This document shows, one piece after another, positions 1 through 8,639 of a stretch of DNA of 64,000 bases; the first letter of the stretch is position 1; each line of letters begins with the position of its first letter. The notes beneath the pieces were generated by a model. That model had not been told where the DNA came from, searched no databases, and was given only the letters and a program-made list of their open reading frames with translations. Both the position numbers and the translations under genes were made by a program. Source of the stretch: Flavobacterium rivuli WB 3.3-2 = DSM 21788 (GTDB taxonomy: Bacteria > Bacteroidota > Bacteroidia > Flavobacteriales > Flavobacteriaceae); the NCBI RefSeq assembly GCF_000378485.1, contig NZ_KB899967.1, positions 124,001-188,000 of the forward strand. Direction: 5' to 3'.

Positions 1-2
1 CA

Positions 3-482
3 CGCAGCCATACAGTGCGTAAAAAAACAACTACTTATCTGGAACAGGAACTTGCCTTCACACTCAATTCTGCAAATAAAAACATAATCAGCAACCTTAA
101 CCTTATAGAGAACAAGGTAGTTATAGATATTGAGAACAAAGACAATGAGCCTTTAGAAATAGCATCGGTAAAACTGTACCAAATGCCTGTAAATCTTATT
201 GCTAATCTTACAGCGGGCGAAAACTACAGTGTTATGGCAGGAAACATACAACTGCATGAACCGGATTATGACCTTAAGGATTTTAAAAGCCAGATTCCTG
301 CCGTATTGCCACAGGCAACCCTTAGCAAGCCGGAACCTGTAAATGCAAAACCAAAAGGTATTAATGCCGATAAAAGCCCCTGGATTATGTGGGCATGTAT
401 AGCGGCAGGAGCACTTATATTGTTTTATTTTTGCTATAACCTTGTAAGAGACATGAAAAGCAGCGAAAAAACTCATACATAA
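3..482 (+). CDS. C-terminal part of a DUF3999-like membrane-anchored protein (5' partial)
   Basis: The reading frame is open to the left edge of the window, so this is the end of a longer gene; the GTG at 15 is unlikely to be the true start. About 159 residues are visible. The segment with ENKDNEPLEI and a Y-x-V-x-x-G-N pattern resembles the C-terminal part of DUF3999 proteins as I remember them. A Pro/Lys-rich linker follows, then one transmembrane helix close to the C-terminus (PWIMWACIAAGALILFYFCY) and a short charged tail. This implies a large extracytoplasmic domain held by a single C-terminal anchor. Function is unknown and the family call is tentative. Confidence 0.5.
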   Translation, partial: RSHTVRKKTTTYLEQELAFTLNSANKNIISNLNLIENKVVIDIENKDNEPLEIASVKLYQMPVNLIANLTAGENYSVMAGNIQLHEPDYDLKDFKSQIPAVLPQATLSKPEPVNAKPKGINADKSPWIMWACIAAGALILFYFCYNLVRDMKSSEKTHT

Positions 483-521
483 ATAAGTTGCCGGGCAACG
501 GTGTAAACCGCCTATAATTGT

Positions 522-529
522 TATTTTTG
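522..529 (+). promoter_or_regulatory. Bacteroidota -7 promoter element upstream of udk
   Basis: TATTTTTG fits the Bacteroidota -7 consensus TAnnTTTG and lies 24 nt before the udk ATG. No well-placed -33 TTG is evident. Confidence 0.4.
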
Positions 530-553
530 CAGAAACAAAAAACAATCTTTTAA

Positions 554-1162
554 ATGCTTATTATCGGAATTGCAGGCGGTACAGGTAGCGGTAAAACAAC
601 TGTGGTGCACCAAATAATGAATCAGTTGCCACTAACCGAAGTGGGTATTATATCTCAGGATCATTATTACCGCGAGAATAATAACCTTAGTTATGAAGAC
701 CGTGCCAAAATAAACTTTGACCACCCCCGTGCCATAGATTTTGAATTGATGACAGAGCATTTAAAAGAATTAAAGGCTGGTAATACCATTCCGCAGCCTG
801 TGTATTCTTTTGTTACACATAACCGTACCGATGATACCATTCTTACCCACCCACGTAAAGTAATGATCGTAGAGGGTATATTAATTTTAGCTGATGCTAA
901 GTTGCGTGACCTTTTTGATATTAAAATATTTGTTCACGCCGATAGTGATGAAAGGCTTATACGCCGCTTAAAACGCGACATTGCAGAGCGCGGCCGCGAT
1001 ATGGAAGAAGTACTAAACCGTTACCAAAACACGCTAAAGCCCATGCACGAGCAGTTTATCGAGCCCACAAAAGCATACGCCGATATCATCATTCCGAATG
1101 ACAAATACAATACCGTAGCCATAGATGTTGTTAGGGCGGTTATAAACCAGAGAATTCTTTAA
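554..1162 (+). CDS. udk: Uridine kinase
   Basis: Phosphorylates uridine and cytidine to UMP and CMP with ATP or GTP in the pyrimidine salvage pathway; cytosolic. The 202-residue length is normal for Udk. The P-loop GGTGSGKTT is at residues 8-16, followed by the SQDHYY nucleoside-binding segment (about 34-39), NFDHP (about 54), the EGIL strand (about 107) and an Arg-rich lid RRLKRDIAERGR (about 136-147). The ATG gives the complete N-terminal strand before the P-loop, and the frame is intact. The order udk, ftsB-like, mutA is one I associate with flavobacteria. Phosphoribulokinase-like relatives share the fold, but the motif set favours Udk. Confidence 0.93.
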   Translation: MLIIGIAGGTGSGKTTVVHQIMNQLPLTEVGIISQDHYYRENNNLSYEDRAKINFDHPRAIDFELMTEHLKELKAGNTIPQPVYSFVTHNRTDDTILTHPRKVMIVEGILILADAKLRDLFDIKIFVHADSDERLIRRLKRDIAERGRDMEEVLNRYQNTLKPMHEQFIEPTKAYADIIIPNDKYNTVAIDVVRAVINQRIL

Positions 1163-1278
1163 TTTCAGATTTTTGATTTCAGATTTCAGATTGCCTACAG
1201 GATGTCAATAACATTATGTAATTATACTATATCAAAAGCTTTAAAAGCATTACTTTGTAATTCAGGATTTTTTAGATT

Positions 1279-1632
1279 ATGAATTTTTTCAGGAAAATAA
1301 CAACCCGATATCCCTTCTTAGCGTTTTTAAGTAACCGCTATGTGCTGGTGCTTATTTTTGTTGCGGTTTGGATAACCTTTCTTGATAATTATTCGTATTT
1401 TGAGCATCAGGCGCTTAACAAGGAAATTGAAGAACTGGAAGATAATAAAGAATATTATATTCAGGAAATCAAAAAAGACAGCACCAGTATAAAGCAATTA
1501 AAAAATGGGGAGCAGACTGAAAAGTATGCCCGTGAAAAATATTTTATGAAGCGCGATGATGAGGATATCTATATAATAGAATTTGAAGAAGACGCTAAAA
1601 AAGCCAAAGACACTACAACCACCGAATTATAA
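1279..1632 (+). CDS. Septum formation initiator family protein (FtsB/DivIC-like)
   Basis: A 117-residue bitopic protein. It has a short cytoplasmic N-terminus, one transmembrane helix at about residues 22-37, then a coiled coil at about 43-75 rich in Glu, Lys, Ile and Leu, and a C-terminal EKYAREKYFMKRDDEDIYIIEF segment typical of FtsB/DivIC proteins. In that family the protein acts in the divisome, bridging FtsL and FtsQ homologues. It lies 116 bp after udk and 16 bp before mutA, so it may be co-transcribed with the mutase genes. The sequence alone cannot tell FtsB from DivIC. Confidence 0.85.
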   Translation: MNFFRKITTRYPFLAFLSNRYVLVLIFVAVWITFLDNYSYFEHQALNKEIEELEDNKEYYIQEIKKDSTSIKQLKNGEQTEKYAREKYFMKRDDEDIYIIEFEEDAKKAKDTTTTEL

Positions 1633-1648
1633 ATAAACAGGAGCATTT

Positions 1649-3025
1649 ATGAGCAATAATCTTTTTGATGAATTTGGGCCTGTGTCTTCTAAACTGTGGA
1701 AACAGAAAATCCAGTATGAACTTAAAGGCGCTGATTATAATGCCACTCTTGTTTGGGAAAGCCCTGAAGGCATTAAGGTTAAGCCTTTTTACCATATTGA
1801 TGAAGCTAAAGACCCCATTACAGAAACGGTAAAAACCGAACCTTTTAAAATAGGCCAGGATATTTTTGTAAAGGATGCAGATAAAAGCGCAACACGTGCT
1901 GCAAATACTGTTAAGCGCGGTGCCGAAGCTATACGCTTTACTGTAACCGATGCTACAATTGATGCTGAAAAGCTAATTGCAGGAATTAACCCTGCTATTC
2001 CTGTATATTTTTATTTGCATTTCCTTTCAATCGATTTCGTAAAAAAGATCGATGCCATTGCCAAGGATCGTGAAGGGGCAATTTACGTGCAGCCTGATCC
2101 TATTGGCCGTCTGGCAAAAGAGGGTAATTGGTACACAAGCCTTAATGAAGATTTTGCGAAACTTAACACCATAGCATTAACATGCAAGAACATAAGTTTT
2201 ATAGGTATTAATGCAGGTTTATATCAAAATGCAGGTGCTAATAGTGTACAGCAAATAGCATACACCCTGGCGCATGTTAATGAATATTTTAACCGCGTAA
2301 CAAATATCAGTCAGCCCATTATTCTAAAAGTGGCGGTAGGCACCAATTACTTTTTTGAAATTGCCAAGCTGCGTGCCCTGCGCCTGCTGTTTAACCTTAT
2401 TGCAAAAGAGTACGGCCATAACCATGACTGCCATATAATAGCCACACCCACAAAGCGTAACAAAACCATATACGACTATAATGTAAACATGCTGCGTACT
2501 ACTACAGAGTGTATGAGCGCCATTCTGGGTGGTGCAGATACTGTTATTAATTTACCTTATGATGCCCTGTATCATAAAAGCAATGAGTTTGGCGAGCGCA
2601 TTGCCCGCAACCAGCTATTGGTCTTAAAACACGAAAGCTATTTTGACAAAGTTAATAACCCGGCAGATGGTGCCTACTACATAGAAGAACTTACACAACA
2701 GCTTGCAGATAAAGCCCTTACCCTCTTTAAAGATATCGAGGCTAACGGTGGTTTTATTACACAGTTAAAAGAAGGTACGATTCAGCGAAAAATACAGGAA
2801 AGTGCAGCTAAAGAACAGGAGTTGTTTGACAGCGGTAAAGAAGTGCTTTTAGGCACTAACAAATACCCGAATAAAAATGATCGCATGGCGCATGACATGC
2901 AGTTGTTCCCGTTCTTAAAAATTAACCCAAGAAAAACGCTGGTAAGCCCCATTATAGAAAAAAGGCTTGCAGAGAAAACAGAGCAGGAACGGTTAGAAAA
3001 CGAGAAAGTTAGTAACAAACAATAG
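1649..3025 (+). CDS. mutA: Methylmalonyl-CoA mutase small (beta) subunit
   Basis: Non-catalytic partner of MutB in the adenosylcobalamin-dependent interconversion of (R)-methylmalonyl-CoA and succinyl-CoA (propionate/succinate metabolism). The 458-residue protein has the TIM-barrel mutase fold: FKIGQDIFV, a conserved NYFFEIAKLRALR helix and a GGADTVINLPYD segment. It lacks the C-terminal cobalamin-binding domain and its DxHxxG motif, and it is shorter than the roughly 600-residue small subunits of other phyla; as far as I know a short form is normal for Flavobacteriia. The mutB gene does not follow directly: a toxin-antitoxin pair of about 510 bp lies between the two. Confidence 0.88.
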   Translation: MSNNLFDEFGPVSSKLWKQKIQYELKGADYNATLVWESPEGIKVKPFYHIDEAKDPITETVKTEPFKIGQDIFVKDADKSATRAANTVKRGAEAIRFTVTDATIDAEKLIAGINPAIPVYFYLHFLSIDFVKKIDAIAKDREGAIYVQPDPIGRLAKEGNWYTSLNEDFAKLNTIALTCKNISFIGINAGLYQNAGANSVQQIAYTLAHVNEYFNRVTNISQPIILKVAVGTNYFFEIAKLRALRLLFNLIAKEYGHNHDCHIIATPTKRNKTIYDYNVNMLRTTTECMSAILGGADTVINLPYDALYHKSNEFGERIARNQLLVLKHESYFDKVNNPADGAYYIEELTQQLADKALTLFKDIEANGGFITQLKEGTIQRKIQESAAKEQELFDSGKEVLLGTNKYPNKNDRMAHDMQLFPFLKINPRKTLVSPIIEKRLAEKTEQERLENEKVSNKQ

Positions 3026-3067
3026 CTCCCGTTTTTTAAAATTATTATATTTACTAAAAAGAAAATT

Positions 3068-3298
3068 ATGGAAGCTATACGCCAATATATTAAAGTTACC
3101 GGAAGGAATATCAGTATCACGTTACCGGATGATTTTAATGCAGATGAAGTAGAAGTAATTATTCTGCCTAAGAATGATGATTTTTATCTGACCGATGAAA
3201 TGAAAGCGGAACTTGACCTGCAACTAAAAGAACCGGCGACAGATTATATTTCTGCCGAAGAATCAATAGCGGAGCTTAAAAAAAAGTATGGAGTATAA
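3068..3298 (+). CDS. Probable antitoxin of a RelE/ParE-type module
   Basis: A 76-residue acidic protein. The N-terminal half is beta-rich (RNISITLPDDFNADEVEVIILP), resembling a small DNA-binding or dimerisation domain. The C-terminal half is helical and ends in [14 protein letters not shown], a tail common in antitoxins paired with RelE/ParE toxins, where it wraps around the toxin. Its last 11 bp overlap the toxin ORF, so the two are translationally coupled in the usual antitoxin-toxin order. A weak -7 match (TATATTTA, 3046-3053) precedes it. The role is inferred from size, tail and partner; the antitoxin family was not identified. Confidence 0.7.
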   Translation: MEAIRQYIKVTGRNISITLPDDFNADEVEVIILPKNDDFYLTDEMKAELDLQLKEPATDYISAEESIAELKKKYGV

Positions 3299-3581
3299 AA
3301 TTGTAGTTTCATCAAGAGCACGAAAGCACTTTGTAAAAGCCATAGATTACTATGCTGATATAAGCCCGGCAATACCTGCAAAATTTATACATGCCATAGA
3401 ATCTGCTTACAAGAAATTATCTCAAAACCCATTTTTTGTTATCCGCTATAAAAACGTAAGGGCTATTCCCTTAAAAGGTTTTCCCTACCTTTTATTTTTT
3501 TGTATTGATGAAATAACTTTCGAGGTAAAGATATTATCCATTTTCCACACATCTAAAAGACCTCAGAGATATCCAAAATAA
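3288..3581 (+). CDS. RelE/ParE family toxin
   Basis: A 97-residue basic protein with the RelE/ParE layout: a first strand [13 protein letters not shown], two helices ([33 protein letters not shown]), then strands with [18 protein letters not shown] and [16 protein letters not shown]. Family members either cleave mRNA on the ribosome (RelE) or inhibit gyrase (ParE); the sequence does not decide between them. The C-terminal H-T-S-K-R-P segment fits the plasmid-stabilisation toxin group. The start overlaps the antitoxin end by 11 bp, and mutB begins only 5 bp after the toxin stop codon, so mutB probably depends on read-through from mutA or from the toxin-antitoxin promoter. Confidence 0.82.
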   Translation: MEYKIVVSSRARKHFVKAIDYYADISPAIPAKFIHAIESAYKKLSQNPFFVIRYKNVRAIPLKGFPYLLFFCIDEITFEVKILSIFHTSKRPQRYPK

Positions 3582-3586
3582 TTTTG

Positions 3587-5728
3587 ATGAGAAAAAACCT
3601 CCAGCACATACAGCTTAAACCTGTCATCCACGAACAACTCGTAGGTAATAATCCTGCAGCAGAGCCATTTGCAACTGCCGAAGGCATAAGTTTAAAGCAA
3701 CTTTATACAGAAGCTGATAACGAGAATTTGGAGCACCTTGATTTTGGTGCAGGGTTTTCGCCATACCTTCGCGGGCCGTATGCCACTATGTATGTACAAA
3801 AACCATGGACAATAAGGCAATATGCAGGTTTTAGTACCGCGCAGGAAAGTAATGCCTTTTACCGCCGTAACCTTGCTGCCGGGCAAAAAGGCCTTTCTGT
3901 AGCGTTTGATCTTGCTACACACCGCGGTTATGATAGCGACCATGAGCGTGTAGTGGGCGATGTTGGCAAGGCTGGCGTAGCTATAGACAGCGTAGAGGAT
4001 ATGAAAGTACTCTTCGACCAGATTCCGCTAAACGAGATGTCGGTTTCTATGACCATGAATGGGGCGGTGTTGCCCATTATGGCTTTTTATATAGTTGCTG
4101 CCGAAGAGCAGGGCGTGAATCCTGAGCAGTTATCGGGTACTATTCAAAATGATATACTTAAGGAGTTTATGGTACGTAATACGTACATATACCCTCCTGC
4201 CCCATCGATGAAAATTATTGCCGATATTTTTGAATATTCGAGCCGCAGGATGCCGAAGTTCAATTCTATAAGTATATCAGGCTACCACATGCAGGAGGCT
4301 GGTGCTACGGCAGATATTGAGCTGGCTTATACCCTGGCAGACGGATTGGAGTACATTCGTACCGGGCTTGCCACGGGTATGAAGATTGACGAGTTTGCCC
4401 CACGCCTTTCATTCTTTTGGGCCATTGGCATGAACCATTTTATGGAAATTGCCAAAATGCGCGCCGGGCGTATGCTGTGGGCAAAACTGCTTAAACAGTT
4501 TAGCCCTAAAGATGAAAAATCGCTTGCGTTGCGCACCCATTGCCAAACAAGCGGCTGGAGCCTTACAGAGCAGGACCCTTTTAATAATGTAGCGCGTACG
4601 GCTATAGAGGCTGCCGCAGCAGTTTTTGGAGGAACACAATCGCTGCACACTAACGCACTTGATGAGGCTATTGCCCTGCCTACCGATTTTTCGGCACGGA
4701 TAGCACGCAACACACAGATATTTTTACAGGAAGAAACTAAAATAACTAAAACCACAGATCCCTGGGCAGGCAGCTACTATGTAGAAAGCCTTACTAATGA
4801 TATTGCCCAAAAAGCATGGGCATTAATTGAAGAGGTGGAAGAACTGGGAGGGATGACCAAAGCTATAGAAGCCGGCATACCTAAACTGCGCATTGAAGAA
4901 GCGGCAGCACGCAAGCAGGCCCGTATAGATAGCGGTCAGGATATTATAGTAGGCGTAAACAAATACCGCCTGCTAAAAGAAGACCCTTTACAAATTTTAG
5001 ATGTAGATAACGAGATGGTTCGCCGCCAGCAACTGGAGCAGCTTGCTACCATAAAAGCAACACGCAACAGCGAACAGGTTGCCGCAAGCCTTGAAAAACT
5101 AACAGAAGCAGCTAAAACAGGTACAGGTAATTTACTGGAACTGGCTATAGAAGCAGCACGATACAGGGCAACGCTGGGCGAAATAAGCAGCGCGCTCGAA
5201 AGTGTTTTTGGCAGGTATAAAGCACAAATTAAATCATTTAGCGGTGTGTACAGCAAAGAGATAAAAAACGACGAAAGCTTTGAAAAAGCAAAACAGCTTG
5301 CAAACGAATTTGCCAAACTGGAAGGCCGCCGCCCCCGTATTATGATTGCAAAGATGGGTCAGGATGGGCACGACCGCGGTGCCAAGGTAGTAGCCACAGG
5401 TTACGCAGATGTAGGCTTTGATGTAGATATAGGCCCACTTTTCCAGACACCCGCAGAGGCTGCCAAACAGGCGATAGAGAACGATGTACACATACTTGGG
5501 GTATCATCGTTAGCAGCAGGGCATAAAACGTTAGTCCCACAGGTTATTGCAGAACTTAAAAATTATGGCCGCGAAGATATTATGGTTATTGTGGGCGGAG
5601 TGATTCCGGCGCAGGATTACCAATATCTTTTTGATGCCGGTGCCGTAGCTGTTTTTGGCCCCGGCACAAAGATTAGCGAAGCTGCCATTACAATTTTAGA
5701 GGTTTTGATACAGGGATTTGAAGAGTAA
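3587..5728 (+). CDS. mutB: Methylmalonyl-CoA mutase large (catalytic) subunit
   Basis: Catalytic subunit of adenosylcobalamin-dependent methylmalonyl-CoA mutase, which pairs with MutA. The length of 713 residues is normal. The N-terminal TIM barrel carries RGPYATMY and [19 protein letters not shown], which line the CoA ester channel, and [11 protein letters not shown]. The C-terminal B12 domain has the DGHDRG motif at about residues 593-598, with His595 as the expected lower cobalt ligand, followed by the GVSSLAAGH and [11 protein letters not shown] strands. I chose the ATG at 3587 over the in-frame TTG three bases earlier. The gene is intact despite the toxin-antitoxin pair immediately upstream. 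Confidence 0.95.
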   Translation: MRKNLQHIQLKPVIHEQLVGNNPAAEPFATAEGISLKQLYTEADNENLEHLDFGAGFSPYLRGPYATMYVQKPWTIRQYAGFSTAQESNAFYRRNLAAGQKGLSVAFDLATHRGYDSDHERVVGDVGKAGVAIDSVEDMKVLFDQIPLNEMSVSMTMNGAVLPIMAFYIVAAEEQGVNPEQLSGTIQNDILKEFMVRNTYIYPPAPSMKIIADIFEYSSRRMPKFNSISISGYHMQEAGATADIELAYTLADGLEYIRTGLATGMKIDEFAPRLSFFWAIGMNHFMEIAKMRAGRMLWAKLLKQFSPKDEKSLALRTHCQTSGWSLTEQDPFNNVARTAIEAAAAVFGGTQSLHTNALDEAIALPTDFSARIARNTQIFLQEETKITKTTDPWAGSYYVESLTNDIAQKAWALIEEVEELGGMTKAIEAGIPKLRIEEAAARKQARIDSGQDIIVGVNKYRLLKEDPLQILDVDNEMVRRQQLEQLATIKATRNSEQVAASLEKLTEAAKTGTGNLLELAIEAARYRATLGEISSALESVFGRYKAQIKSFSGVYSKEIKNDESFEKAKQLANEFAKLEGRRPRIMIAKMGQDGHDRGAKVVATGYADVGFDVDIGPLFQTPAEAAKQAIENDVHILGVSSLAAGHKTLVPQVIAELKNYGREDIMVIVGGVIPAQDYQYLFDAGAVAVFGPGTKISEAAITILEVLIQGFEE

Positions 5729-5751
5729 ATTGCAAAATTTTATAAACTTAT

Positions 5752-6186
5752 ATGATAAAAAAAGTATTTTACCTTCTAATATTTTCGATGTTTTTATGTT
5801 GCGGACAAAGTCAGGTTGCGAAAGATTCTATAGATATGACTAAATACGATACTTTTATAAACAAGGAAAAATTCAGACAGGATCCAACCAGTTTTTATCC
5901 AGGGATAAGTGATCCTAAACTACTACCTGTTTTATCAGAAAAAATTAATCAGGCCGCTGTAGACTTCAAAAATATCTCTTTAAACAATCCAACAGAAGAA
6001 AAGTATCAAGGAAAAATTAGGGAAGGTTTAAACAGATTTTCTGACATATACCTGAAACTTGATACTGAAGATCGCGAAAAGATTTGCAGCTATTTTGAGG
6101 AACTAATGGATATTGCGGGTGTTGAAAGTTCAGGAGGGCTGTTGAATGATTTTATGTATGGATTTGATCCAGCAAAAAAAATGTAA
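5752..6186 (+). CDS. Putative lipoprotein, DUF4844-like
   Basis: A 144-residue protein with a lipoprotein-type signal (lysines, a hydrophobic core, then MFLCC at residues 13-17, so lipidation could occur at Cys16 or Cys17). The body has the pattern KFRQDPTSFYPGISDPKLL, then DTEDREKICSYFEELMDI and SGGLLNDFMYGFDP, which I associate with DUF4844. The function of that family is unknown. It lies 23 bp after mutB and 3 bp before the next gene, so it may be expressed as a tail of the mutase operon, but nothing ties it to cobalamin metabolism. Confidence 0.6.
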   Translation: MIKKVFYLLIFSMFLCCGQSQVAKDSIDMTKYDTFINKEKFRQDPTSFYPGISDPKLLPVLSEKINQAAVDFKNISLNNPTEEKYQGKIREGLNRFSDIYLKLDTEDREKICSYFEELMDIAGVESSGGLLNDFMYGFDPAKKM

Positions 6187-6189
6187 TAC

Positions 6190-6810
6190 ATGAAAACATT
6201 ACAACTACTTTTCATACTCGTTTCCTTTTCGTGTTTTGCACAGATTAAAACAACGCAGCTAAATAAAGCTACATTGCCTAAAACTATTAGTTACACTGGC
6301 AGACTTATTAATGCTGTCAGATTTACTGATGCTGGTGACGAGACAATTGTGATTACTACCGAAACAGGCGAATCTCAAAGTAAGACGGAACCTGATGAAT
6401 CGTACAGGGAAGCGGAACTATTTGCCTACCAGTACATTTTAACCGATGGTAAGTGGGCCTTGCAGTGGAAAATGTATGACTATGTGAAAGAATGCCCGGT
6501 AGACATTGAGTGCAACTTTATAAAGAATTCATTTGCCGTAACCGACCTTGACAAAAATGGTAAAGCCGAAGTATGGCTTATGTACATAACCGGTTGCCAC
6601 GGCGATGTGAGTGCCTCTAACATGAAGGTAATTGTTTATGAGGGCTCCCAGAAATATGCAATGCGTGGCCATACTAAAGTAAGGGTCGGCGAGAATGAAT
6701 TTGATGGTGGCGAATATACTTTTGACGAGCCATTTAAAAAAGCACCTGAAGCCTTCAGGAAATATGCGCTTAAACTATGGCAAAAAAACGTAATGCAAAA
6801 GTTTGAGTAA
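6190..6810 (+). CDS. Secreted protein of unknown function
   Basis: 206 residues with a cleavable signal peptide (MKTLQLLFILVSFSCFAQ). The mature part is mixed beta and contains an EF-hand/FG-GAP-like calcium loop, TDLDKNGKAEVW, at about residues 118-128. Two cysteines lie near it (ECPVDIEC) and could form a disulfide. The overall pattern recalls a family annotated in Riemerella and Flavobacterium as M949_RS01915-type surface-polysaccharide proteins, but I cannot confirm that. It follows the preceding putative lipoprotein by 3 bp and is probably co-transcribed with it. The likely location is the periplasm or cell surface. Confidence 0.6.
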   Translation: MKTLQLLFILVSFSCFAQIKTTQLNKATLPKTISYTGRLINAVRFTDAGDETIVITTETGESQSKTEPDESYREAELFAYQYILTDGKWALQWKMYDYVKECPVDIECNFIKNSFAVTDLDKNGKAEVWLMYITGCHGDVSASNMKVIVYEGSQKYAMRGHTKVRVGENEFDGGEYTFDEPFKKAPEAFRKYALKLWQKNVMQKFE

Positions 6811-6864
6811 ACAGCAAACATTGTAATTGTCCCAATTATACAATTACTGATTTTTTGCAATGAT

Positions 6865-6872
6865 TATATTTG
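6865..6872 (+). promoter_or_regulatory. Bacteroidota -7 promoter element
   Basis: TATATTTG, an exact TAnnTTTG match, lies 16 nt before the ATG at 6889. No -33 TTG is seen at the usual distance. Confidence 0.4.
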
Positions 6873-6888
6873 TAGAAACTGAATTAGC

Positions 6889-8154
6889 ATGCCCATTTTA
6901 AGATCAATACAGCTACTATTATTTATAGCATTACATGTAACTTTATATGCCCAACAAACTAAGGCTGATTATTTAAACCAGAATGCATCGGCACTTAGTG
7001 ACCAGTTTATCTTCCCCGAAAAAAATATTAAAGTTGTTGGTTTTGGCGCTTATCACGGCAGTGCCAAAACTGAGGATGCTGAACTATTACTTGTACAGTC
7101 GCTAATTGATAATAACAATTTGCGTTACTATTTCCCGGAAACAGATATAAGTATTGCCCACTATTTTAATGAATACCTTACAACCGGGAATGAGGTTTTA
7201 CTAAAAGACCTTATTGAAACCTACGGAACACGGATACCACAGGAACGCACTATTGAAGTTTTTAATAAATGGAAAAAACTCAAAGAACTAAACGATAAGC
7301 TGCCTAAGCAGAAAAAGATACAGGTTCTTGGTGTTGACCCTATTGTAACTTATAAATACACGTACAGGCATTTGCTCAGCCTCATTAATAAGCCGGCACA
7401 ATGGGCTGCGGCACTGCAATTGCAGGAAACTATTGCTAAAGACACCACTGATTTTTCGCCGTACTATGATAGTTTTTCTAAAAAACAGCTAAAAGCATTT
7501 GTTTCAGATTATGCAGCTAACGCTAAAAAATATCAGTCATTGATAAATAACGTGACCATGTTTAAGCACCTTATTGGCACCCTTAATGTAAGCTTTGATG
7601 ATAGTTATAGACGAGAAAAGGAAATGTATAACAACTACCTTAATTTAGTTAAAATTTATAAGTGCAAAAACAAGTTACAATTTTTCAGGCTTGGATTTTC
7701 CCATCTTTTAAAAGCCAAAGCCCAAAAAGAAGATAAACGCGGTTCGTTTTTTTCGATGCTCGTTGACAATAATATATATCCTAAAAATGAGATCGTTTCA
7801 GTTTTGGGTTATTTAACTAAATCGGAAGTTATCTGGAAAGATAAATATGATAACGAAGGTGAATATGTATCGTCTTTAACGAATAGTAAGGAAGGTACGG
7901 GCGACTCAGAGTCAGAATACTTTAAAGGCATTGAAATTTTTAAGGAAGGTAAAAAAAGTGATCTTACCATTTTCAGTTTAAAGAGGCCAGGCAGCCCTTA
8001 CAGCGAATCCGGGTGCACAGATATGGTTGAAGTTATATCGAAAGAAAAACCTGTAGATTACGAAACATCTGTAACTACAGATTTTATAGATTATGTTTTA
8101 CTGTTAAGCAATTCGGGAGCAAGCCACTCTATTTACTCTGTTAAAAATAATTAG
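6889..8154 (+). CDS. Secreted protein, possibly erythromycin-esterase-like fold
   Basis: 421 residues with a signal peptide ending near YAQQ (about residues 1-22). The segment VVGFGAYHGSAKTEDAELLLVQSLI followed by RYYFPETD and a downstream QVLGVDP strand looks like the His- and Glu-bearing strands of the EreA/ChaN-like superfamily, in which such residues are catalytic. The match is to a fold pattern only, and there is no reason to propose macrolide resistance. It has its own -7 element and converges with the next gene, overlapping it by 4 bp at their ends. Confidence 0.5.
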   Translation: MPILRSIQLLLFIALHVTLYAQQTKADYLNQNASALSDQFIFPEKNIKVVGFGAYHGSAKTEDAELLLVQSLIDNNNLRYYFPETDISIAHYFNEYLTTGNEVLLKDLIETYGTRIPQERTIEVFNKWKKLKELNDKLPKQKKIQVLGVDPIVTYKYTYRHLLSLINKPAQWAAALQLQETIAKDTTDFSPYYDSFSKKQLKAFVSDYAANAKKYQSLINNVTMFKHLIGTLNVSFDDSYRREKEMYNNYLNLVKIYKCKNKLQFFRLGFSHLLKAKAQKEDKRGSFFSMLVDNNIYPKNEIVSVLGYLTKSEVIWKDKYDNEGEYVSSLTNSKEGTGDSESEYFKGIEIFKEGKKSDLTIFSLKRPGSPYSESGCTDMVEVISKEKPVDYETSVTTDFIDYVLLLSNSGASHSIYSVKNN

Positions 8155-8435
8155 TACTTAATTTTCCTTTTTACGCTGCAAGCCAGGTTATAAAGTTTTT
8201 CTAAAAGTATGTTATTTACAACTTCTATTTCTTTTAACGTGTCCGGCAATGTTATGTTATTTTGCCTTAGCTCTGCAGATAGCTCAGCAAGATTTCTTCG
8301 TAACTGCGGACGTAATTCATTTATAATTACAAGAAGATTTGTTAAAGATAAAGGACTTTCTATAAGTGATACAGGCAGTGTGCTTATTTTTATTTTATAA
8401 AGATCCTGTGCATATACTTTGTATTCTTGTATCAT
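8151..8435 (-). CDS. Small hypothetical helical protein
   Basis: 94 residues, mostly predicted helix, rich in Leu, Glu, Asn and Arg (for example RRNLAELSAELRQNN and LKEIEVVNNILLEKLYNLAC). No signal peptide, transmembrane segment or recognisable family. Its 3' end overlaps the convergent upstream gene by 4 bp. A shorter ORF on the other strand (8209-8400) is a less likely alternative. The 204 bp upstream is very A+T rich with no clear feature. Confidence 0.5.
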   Translation of the reverse strand: MIQEYKVYAQDLYKIKISTLPVSLIESPLSLTNLLVIINELRPQLRRNLAELSAELRQNNITLPDTLKEIEVVNNILLEKLYNLACSVKRKIKY

Positions 8436-8639
8436 GATAATAGTATTTAAGCTTATCTATAACATTTTGTATTCCAGATAATTACACCTACACAAAACTT
8501 AGGCTAACTTACAACCATTAACACACTATTAAATATCAATTATAAAATTATTAACAATTATATTAAATAATAATTATTTTATTAGCTTCTACCTTAAAAA
8601 CTAAAGTTAACATATGTAATTTTAACTTTTAATATAAAA

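Noticed and set aside
1163..1648. Cobalamin riboswitch upstream of mutA
   Set aside because: No B12-box or conserved aptamer sequence was found; the mutase genes lie only 16 bp after the ftsB-like gene.
6889..8154. Macrolide resistance gene
   Set aside because: Only a fold-level resemblance to EreA, plus a signal peptide; resistance is not supported.
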